Part shown: in pieces, positions 59,494 to 64,000 of the stretch
Layout: each line of letters begins with the position of its first letter
Numbering within the stretch: position 1 is the first letter of the stretch
Origin: Faeciplasma sp900553675
GTDB taxonomy: Bacteria; Bacillota; Clostridia; Oscillospirales; Ruminococcaceae
Direction: 5' to 3'
Length of the DNA stretch: 64,000 nt
Assembly (NCBI GenBank): GCA_958428235.1
Contig: CAUAFG010000001.1
Location: forward strand, 1-64,000
Translations under genes and position numbers: made by a program
Notes under the pieces: model-generated
Seen by the model: only the letters and a program-made list of their open reading frames with translations
What the model was told of the DNA's origin: nothing
Databases searched by the model: none

Positions 59494-60420
59494 CTAATCC
59501 TTTATCTTTTCGATGATCCTCAGCTTTGCCGAGTGGCTGCGATTGTTTGATTCGAGCTCGGCTGCCGAAGGCACTATCGGTTTTTTGTTTACAAGCTTTG
59601 CTCGCGGAGTTCTTCCGCAAACGCATACCGGAAATTCCGGCGGGCATATGCAGCCCTGAGTAAACGTGGCAAACCGCTGCTTAACAAGTCTGTCCTCCAA
59701 CGAATGGAAGGTGATGATTGCAAGCCTTCCGCCCGGATTAAGCACTTCAAAGGCTTTATCCAGTGCTTGGGAAAGCTCTCCTAATTCGTTGTTGACCTCT
59801 ATTCTGATTGCCTGAAAGGTTTTTTTGCAGGGATTCTTTTCCCTCCGAACCCTGGGCGGAACCGACGTTTTTACCATTTCTGCCAGCTCCGCGGTGGATT
59901 CGATAGGTTTGGATTCACGCATTTTTACTATATTAGAGGCAATGTTTTTAGCAAATTTTTCTTCGCCGTATTCAAACAGAATCCGGCAAAGCTCATTGTA
60001 GGGGTAGGTGTTTACGACATCCCGTGCGCTCAGACCCTCGCGACTCATGCGCATATCAAGCTCGGCGTCGGTGTGGTAGGAAAATCCGCGCTCGGCGTTG
60101 TCGAGCTGGTAGGAGGACACTCCTAAATCCAAAAGCATACCGTCGATACGCTCTATGCCCAGGTCTTTAAGGATATCGTCAATATTTCCGAAATGGTCGT
60201 GCACAACGGTTGCGTTGAGTCCATACAGCCGCTCTTTGGCGATTTTAACGGCGTCGGGGTCTCTATCAATCGCAATCAATCTGCCGGTTGTAAGCCTGCG
60301 GGCTATCTGGCTTGAATGACCCGCTCCGCCAGCGGTGCCGTCGACATATATACCGTCGGGCTTGATGTTCAGACCCGCAATACATTCGTCCAGCATGACC
60401 GGAATATGCTTGAACTCCAT
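59494..60420 (-). CDS. rsmH: 16S rRNA (cytosine-1402-N4)-methyltransferase
   Basis: 308 residues (MraW). HIPVMLDECI at the start, SAM site YVDGTAGGAGHS (about 25-36), and the conserved LGVSSYQLDNAERGFSY and FHSLEDRLVKQRF segments. It methylates C1402 of 16S rRNA. Two bases after the mraZ stop, so translation is coupled. Standard second gene of the dcw cluster. Confidence 0.95.
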   Translation of the reverse strand: MEFKHIPVMLDECIAGLNIKPDGIYVDGTAGGAGHSSQIARRLTTGRLIAIDRDPDAVKIAKERLYGLNATVVHDHFGNIDDILKDLGIERIDGMLLDLGVSSYQLDNAERGFSYHTDAELDMRMSREGLSARDVVNTYPYNELCRILFEYGEEKFAKNIASNIVKMRESKPIESTAELAEMVKTSVPPRVRREKNPCKKTFQAIRIEVNNELGELSQALDKAFEVLNPGGRLAIITFHSLEDRLVKQRFATFTQGCICPPEFPVCVCGRTPRAKLVNKKPIVPSAAELESNNRSHSAKLRIIEKIKD

Positions 60421-60422
60421 GA

Positions 60423-60857
60423 TTACTCCAGCGCCGCCATCGCGGCATACAGGGCTTCGGTGTCAATCGACTGGGTATAGTCCTCATAGGTGGATTTATC
60501 CCAGATTTCAGCAACGTCTATCGCCCCTACAACGTAAACGTCTTTTATAAGTCCGGCGTACTCGCGAAGAGCCTGCGGAACTAAAATCCTGCCCAGCTTA
60601 TCTGTTTCAACGGGGTTTGCGCCCTTTACATACATATGGGTGAGCATTTCCTTTTCGCGCCCAGGGTGCATGGCACTTATCTTATCGACAAGCGACTGCC
60701 ACTTTTCCTCGGAATATGCGACAAGGCGATGATTTGCCCCACGGGTGAGCATGAACCTTTCGCCGATTATATCGCGGAATCGCTGAGGAAAGGACATTCT
60801 ACCTTTCTGGTCGATTGAATATGGAAGTTCTCCGCTCATATTAACATTTGATGGCAA
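60423..60857 (-). CDS. mraZ: Transcriptional regulator MraZ
   Basis: 144 residues. Two SpoVT/AbrB-like swapped-hairpin domains: YSIDQKGRMSFPQRFRD (N-terminal) and VETDKLGRILVPQALREYA (C-terminal), each with the DxxGR core. MraZ forms a ring and represses the dcw operon by binding direct repeats near its own promoter; three such repeats are seen upstream. The start is taken as TTG at 60857, eight bases after GGAGG; an in-frame GTG at 60866 overlaps the ribosome site. Confidence 0.92.
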   Translation of the reverse strand: MPSNVNMSGELPYSIDQKGRMSFPQRFRDIIGERFMLTRGANHRLVAYSEEKWQSLVDKISAMHPGREKEMLTHMYVKGANPVETDKLGRILVPQALREYAGLIKDVYVVGAIDVAEIWDKSTYEDYTQSIDTEALYAAMAALE

Positions 60858-60879
60858 CAGGCTCACCTCCGTTTACATC

Positions 60880-60909
60880 GAAATACCGCCATTTAACACC
60901 AAATACCAC
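60880..60909 (-). promoter_or_regulatory. Three 10-base direct repeats, probable MraZ operator
   Basis: On the minus strand the units are GTGGTATTTG, then GTGTTAAATG, then GCGGTATTTC, exactly end to end and in helical phase, just after the expected transcription start. The 10-base period matches that of MraZ boxes known in other bacteria. Confidence 0.7.
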
Positions 60910-60920
60910 TTAGTACATCA

Positions 60921-60949
60921 ATTATACCATCAGGTTTTCAAAAATGCAA
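60921..60949 (-). promoter_or_regulatory. Promoter of the dcw operon
   Basis: TTGCAT (60944-60949), 17 bases, TATAAT (60921-60926). Confidence 0.85.
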
Positions 60950-61093
60950 TAGCAAAATTCTTAGTTTTCTGAGAGATTCATAGAAGTTCGCCCGCAAAAA
61001 CTGTGCAATTTGACCAATCATCAGAATTCTCGCAAAAACGGACAAAAAAATCGGGAGACTCCGCCCGCGCAAAGTTACCCGATATACATAAAA

Positions 61094-61134
61094 ATTCGGT
61101 GCAGAACCGCCTTGTTATGGGTTCCGCACCGATT
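61094..61134 (-). terminator. Terminator of the CNNM/CorC-like gene
   Basis: AATCGGTGCGGAACC pairs with GGTTCTGCACCGAAT, then TTTTTA on the minus strand. Confidence 0.9.
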
Positions 61135-61157
61135 ATTTCAACTATTTCAGAGTTGGA

Positions 61158-62504
61158 TTACTCGTCGTCCTCGTCTTTGTCTTTATCTCTGTCCTTGTCT
61201 CGGTCTTTGTCCTTATCTTTTTCCTTGTCCTTATCCCTGTCTTTATCCCTGTCGTCGTCCTCATCCTCGTCCGGCTTTTCGTGGACGGTGATGTGCACTC
61301 TGTCGATCTTCTGCTCGTCGGCAGATATCACCCTAAAGGTGAAGTGGGATATTTCAACCTCTTCGTTGAGGCTGGGGATATGATCGAGATTTTCCATTAC
61401 CAAACCGCCTATCGAATTGCAGTCGGTTTCAATTTCGTCCTCCTCAAGACCCGCCTTATCCAGAAAGTCGCGGATGCTTAAGTCTGCCGAGACCTCGTAT
61501 TCATCGTCGCCGAGGGAGACAAACGAGGTATCCTCCTCGTCGGTTTCGTCGTAAATCTCGCCGACAAGCTCCTCAATAATATCCTCCATGGTAATAATGC
61601 CCTGAGTTCCGCCGTACTGATCCACAACCACCGCCATATGGCTTTTTGAACGCTGCATTTCCTTCATTATGTCGGAAATGGAGGTCAGACCGAATATGTA
61701 AAGCGGCTTTTGGATTATTTCGTTGATATCGCGTCTGCCGTGGAGGTACATATCAAAGAAGTTCTTTTCGTGGATGATTCCCACAATGCTGTCAATCGTC
61801 TTTTCGTAGACAGGAAGTCTTGAAAAATGAGAGGTTATGAACACTTCCTTAATGGTTTCAACATCGTCCCCTATTTCGACTGCGGCGATATTAACACGCG
61901 GAATGAGGATTTCCGAAACGGAAATATCCGAAAATTCCAGCGCATTTTTAACAAGGTCGCTCTCCGACTCGTCGAGCACGCCTTCGTCCTCGATTTCGTC
62001 TATCATCAGCTTAAGCTCTTCTTCTGTCATGGAGGGCTGGTCGTTTTCGCCGCCGACAAGCTTAACTACAAGGTTTTTAAGCTTGATAAGCAGCCACACC
62101 AGCGGGGTGAACACCGTTATCATCCACCAAAGAGGGTAGGCTATGAACAGACAGAACGTTTCGGGGTATTCCTTTGCAAGATTTTTCGGGAGTATCTCGC
62201 CGAATATGATAACCAAAACGGTTATTACAGCCGTTCCCACCGCCACATACTGCGCGCCGAAGCGGTTTGTTACCATAAGGGTCGCGACGGATGCCGCCGC
62301 TAAATTTACGATGTTGTTTCCGATAAGTATCGCGGTCAGCGCCTTATCGAAGCTTTCGGAAATTTTAATAGCCAGCTTTGCCCGCTTGCCGCCGTCCTGT
62401 GCTATCGCGCGGAGCCTTGTGTCCTTAGCGGCTGAAAATGCGGTTTCTGATGCCGAAAATACCGCAGATAAAAGCAAAAGCACAACTATTATGAAAATAT
62501 CCAT
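61158..62504 (-). CDS. CNNM/HlyC-CorC family membrane protein with charged repeat tail
   Basis: 448 residues. A CNNM (DUF21) membrane domain with about three to four helices (SETAFSAAKDTRLRA at 19-33; IGNNIVNLAAASVAT), two CBS domains (ILIPRVNIAAVEI; HMAVVVDQYGGTQGIITMED) and a CorC_HlyC domain (about 335-410). The family includes Mg/Co efflux or homeostasis proteins. The last 35 residues are an alternating Asp/Lys/Arg tract (units like DKDRDK) encoded by a degenerate hexamer repeat. Preceded by a long leader; the ribosome site AAAGG is 13 bases from the ATG. Confidence 0.87.
   Translation of the reverse strand: MDIFIIVVLLLLSAVFSASETAFSAAKDTRLRAIAQDGGKRAKLAIKISESFDKALTAILIGNNIVNLAAASVATLMVTNRFGAQYVAVGTAVITVLVIIFGEILPKNLAKEYPETFCLFIAYPLWWMITVFTPLVWLLIKLKNLVVKLVGGENDQPSMTEEELKLMIDEIEDEGVLDESESDLVKNALEFSDISVSEILIPRVNIAAVEIGDDVETIKEVFITSHFSRLPVYEKTIDSIVGIIHEKNFFDMYLHGRRDINEIIQKPLYIFGLTSISDIMKEMQRSKSHMAVVVDQYGGTQGIITMEDIIEELVGEIYDETDEEDTSFVSLGDDEYEVSADLSIRDFLDKAGLEEDEIETDCNSIGGLVMENLDHIPSLNEEVEISHFTFRVISADEQKIDRVHITVHEKPDEDEDDDRDKDRDKDKEKDKDKDRDKDRDKDKDEDDE
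61160..61270. repeat. Degenerate hexanucleotide tract inside the CNNM gene
   Basis: Plus-strand units alternating GTCTTT, ATCCCT, GTCCTT and ATCTCT-type hexamers encode the Asp-Lys/Arg tail on the other strand. Likely to vary in copy number by slippage. Confidence 0.75.
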
Positions 62505-62745
62505 TTAAGAAAATCAAACCTTTCCTGTATCCAAAAATTCATTTGGCGGATACATACCGTTTAATAAGCATACCGCACGGTCTGCAAGTATGCACTCTCA
62601 TTCGCCGTTATACGGCGGCTGTTGTACAGCGTTTACCCGCCATGAGAAGAGCGGGGCAATTGATGCGCAAAGACTTAATATGCCGAATCCGGCGAAAAGC
62701 CTTCACCATATACTATATGCATATACATATAAGTATACATCTTAT
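62505..62745 (-). other. Long untranslated leader of the CNNM gene
   Basis: About 235 bases between promoter and ATG without a gene. It contains GC-rich hairpin potential (for example CCGCCGT/ACGGCG near 62612-62627). No named riboswitch consensus is recognised, though metal-transport genes often carry one. Confidence 0.45.
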
Positions 62746-62774
62746 ATGTTATCACAAGAAAATAAGTATGTCAA
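62746..62774 (-). promoter_or_regulatory. Promoter of the CNNM/CorC-like gene
   Basis: TTGACA (62769-62774), 17 bases, TAACAT (62746-62751). Confidence 0.75.
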
Positions 62775-62840
62775 TACAAATCATCAAATATTTATACCGG
62801 CTTTGATAATTTTATGGCATTTTTTCCTTGACCAGCCCTG

Positions 62841-64000
62841 CTATTCCTTCACAACAAGGCATTTTCCGATTCCGTAATACTCAAAAAGCCTTACCGCAGA
62901 GCTGTTGATTCTCTCGCCGATCACCGCAATCGGCACTGCCGGCGGGCAGGAAACGCTTGCTCCGGCAAGGATTCTGCCCTCCGCCTCTGTGGTCGGGATC
63001 CACTCCTGCATTGACATAAGCGCCTCGTGGGGCGGCATTGCCGTCTCCATGCGCGCAAGCTTGGGCGGGCAAACGTCTATCGGCTCGGCGCGGGGTATCT
63101 CAAAAAGCGCAGCTTCAAGGCGCGCATAATCCCTATCCGACGTTTCGGATGAGAACATCATAACGGTAAAATCGGGGTCGGAAAATTCGCAGACTATCCC
63201 CTTTTGCGCAAGGATCTGGGCAAGCCGTGTTCCGGTATAGCCGTAAGCTTTTGGGCATATTGTAAGCTTTAACGGCTCCTGCGAGACAAGCGTATATCCC
63301 CGCCCGGACAGCCTTGCTTTGCATGATTCCGCCCTTGCCGCCGAGGTGCGTATTCTATCGGCAAGACCTTTATGCAAAAGACCGTTCACCGCGTCAAGCG
63401 ACTGCAATATGAGATATGACGGGCTGGTTGAAGCAAACACCGACAGAGCATTTTCGGCATAATCCGCAAAGAAATCGGGTGCCGTGCGCGAGATATGCAG
63501 ATAAGCCGCGCCGGTTAGTGCAGGAAGGGTCTTATGCGCGGAGTCGCAGACTATATCAGCCCCCAAGTCTATGGGATGGGCTGAGCTTTCGAGAAATTTC
63601 AGATACGCTCCGTGGGCGTTGTCAACCATAAGTATACTTTGGTATTTATGACACAGCCGCGCAATCTTGGCTATATCCGCGATATTTCCTATATAATCAG
63701 GGCTGGTTATGTAGACCGCCGCAGGGCGAAGCGAAGCCAGCATTCTTTCAAGCCCGTCAAGGTCGATTTTACAGGACAGCACCGAGTTATCAAGCGAATA
63801 CAGCCACCCAACGTTAATATCCATGAGAGCCGCGGCGGTTATAAAGGTTTTGTGGGCATTGCGGGCTGCGATTATCGTGGGGGACGCGCCCCTGCTTTTT
63901 GCGTATAGCTTTGCAAGGTAAACCATCGCCCTTATGCAAAGTGAGGAGCCTTCGGCGGAGTAGAACGTCCGCGCCGTTCCGAACAGTCGCAAAGCGTTAT
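62841..64000 (-). CDS. Orn/Lys/Arg decarboxylase-family PLP enzyme (5' end beyond window)
   Basis: At least 386 residues; the frame continues past the right edge, so the N-terminus is missing. The aminotransferase-like domain shows VDNAHGAYL (PLP-ring Asp) and SAHKTLPALTG with the PLP lysine, followed by a C-terminal domain with the family segment CPPAVPIAVIGERI. Related enzymes decarboxylate arginine, lysine or ornithine, but short Firmicute members without the full wing domain are often of unclear substrate. No terminator or partner gene is visible downstream. Confidence 0.85.
   Translation of the reverse strand, partial: NALRLFGTARTFYSAEGSSLCIRAMVYLAKLYAKSRGASPTIIAARNAHKTFITAAALMDINVGWLYSLDNSVLSCKIDLDGLERMLASLRPAAVYITSPDYIGNIADIAKIARLCHKYQSILMVDNAHGAYLKFLESSAHPIDLGADIVCDSAHKTLPALTGAAYLHISRTAPDFFADYAENALSVFASTSPSYLILQSLDAVNGLLHKGLADRIRTSAARAESCKARLSGRGYTLVSQEPLKLTICPKAYGYTGTRLAQILAQKGIVCEFSDPDFTVMMFSSETSDRDYARLEAALFEIPRAEPIDVCPPKLARMETAMPPHEALMSMQEWIPTTEAEGRILAGASVSCPPAVPIAVIGERINSSAVRLFEYYGIGKCLVVKE

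Noticed and set aside
1..64000. CRISPR arrays, insertion sequences, prophage or integrase genes
   Set aside because: No regularly spaced direct repeats and no transposase, integrase or phage structural gene was seen.

Overview
This window looks like the chromosome of a sporulation-lineage anaerobic Firmicute, most likely a gut Clostridia of the Oscillospirales/Ruminococcaceae type. Supporting signs are a class-A-like RNase P RNA, a T-box leader, strong sigma-A promoters almost all with 17-bp spacers, a SigH-like sigma factor beside ftsZ, a PASTA-domain class B PBP in the dcw cluster, MurE with the DNPR motif of meso-diaminopimelate ligases, and glycoside hydrolases (GH27, GH3) suited to plant or host glycans. 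The taxonomic call is inferred from gene content and not from a marker comparison. Most genes lie on the minus strand.

Layout. 0-3 kb: a cysteine/homocysteine operon (short leader ORF, metY, cysK, Rrf2 regulator) behind one promoter carrying three inverted repeats. 3.1-10.8 kb: rpoB-rpoC with its own promoter, no ribosomal protein genes next to it, and a terminator. 10.8-11.5 kb: non-coding, rich in palindromes, including a cloverleaf-like nested inverted repeat. 11.5-15.2 kb (+): alpha/beta hydrolase, a membrane-anchored MurF-like ligase and D-Ala-D-Ala ligase. 15.2-22 kb (-): AAA/DUF4143 ATPase, lipoprotein, rnpB, a protein with an RRXRR-like N-terminus, an ECF sigma/putative anti-sigma pair, a small Cys-motif protein and a GH27 alpha-galactosidase. 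22.1-24.6 kb (-): a polar amino acid ABC importer. 24.7-32.8 kb (+): a large ABC exporter-type protein, an SGNH esterase lipoprotein, and a T-box-controlled (Trp specifier) TrpX-type ABC importer. 32.9-37.7 kb (-): CPBP protease-like membrane protein, GH3 glycosidase, tRNA-Leu(CAA), PduL. 37.8-42.5 kb (-): PHP-GT2-YfhO operon (cell-surface glycosylation). 42.5-46.5 kb (-): DUF1858-trmK-Nif3-like-rqcH-small membrane protein operon. 46.5-61 kb (-): zinc-ribbon protein, sigH-like, ftsZ, then the dcw cluster read from mraZ (60.9 kb) down to divIB (49 kb). 61-64 kb (-): CNNM/CorC-type membrane protein and a truncated Orn/Lys/Arg decarboxylase-family gene.

How it works together. The largest theme is cell-wall synthesis and division: mraZ-rsmH-ftsL-pbp-murE-mraY-ftsW-murG-murA-divIB-ftsZ, plus the distant murF-like/ddl pair. 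murB, murC and murD are absent from the window, and so is ftsA. A second theme is amino-acid supply under specific control: Cys by an Rrf2 operator and Trp by a T-box. A third is transcription: rpoBC, an ECF sigma and SigH.

Unexplained structure. The least explained signals are the palindrome-rich intergenic regions at 2.97-3.03, 10.87-11.13 and 49.94-50.13 kb. Two copies of one two-hairpin element differ by compensatory stem changes, which suggests a structured, dispersed repeat family.
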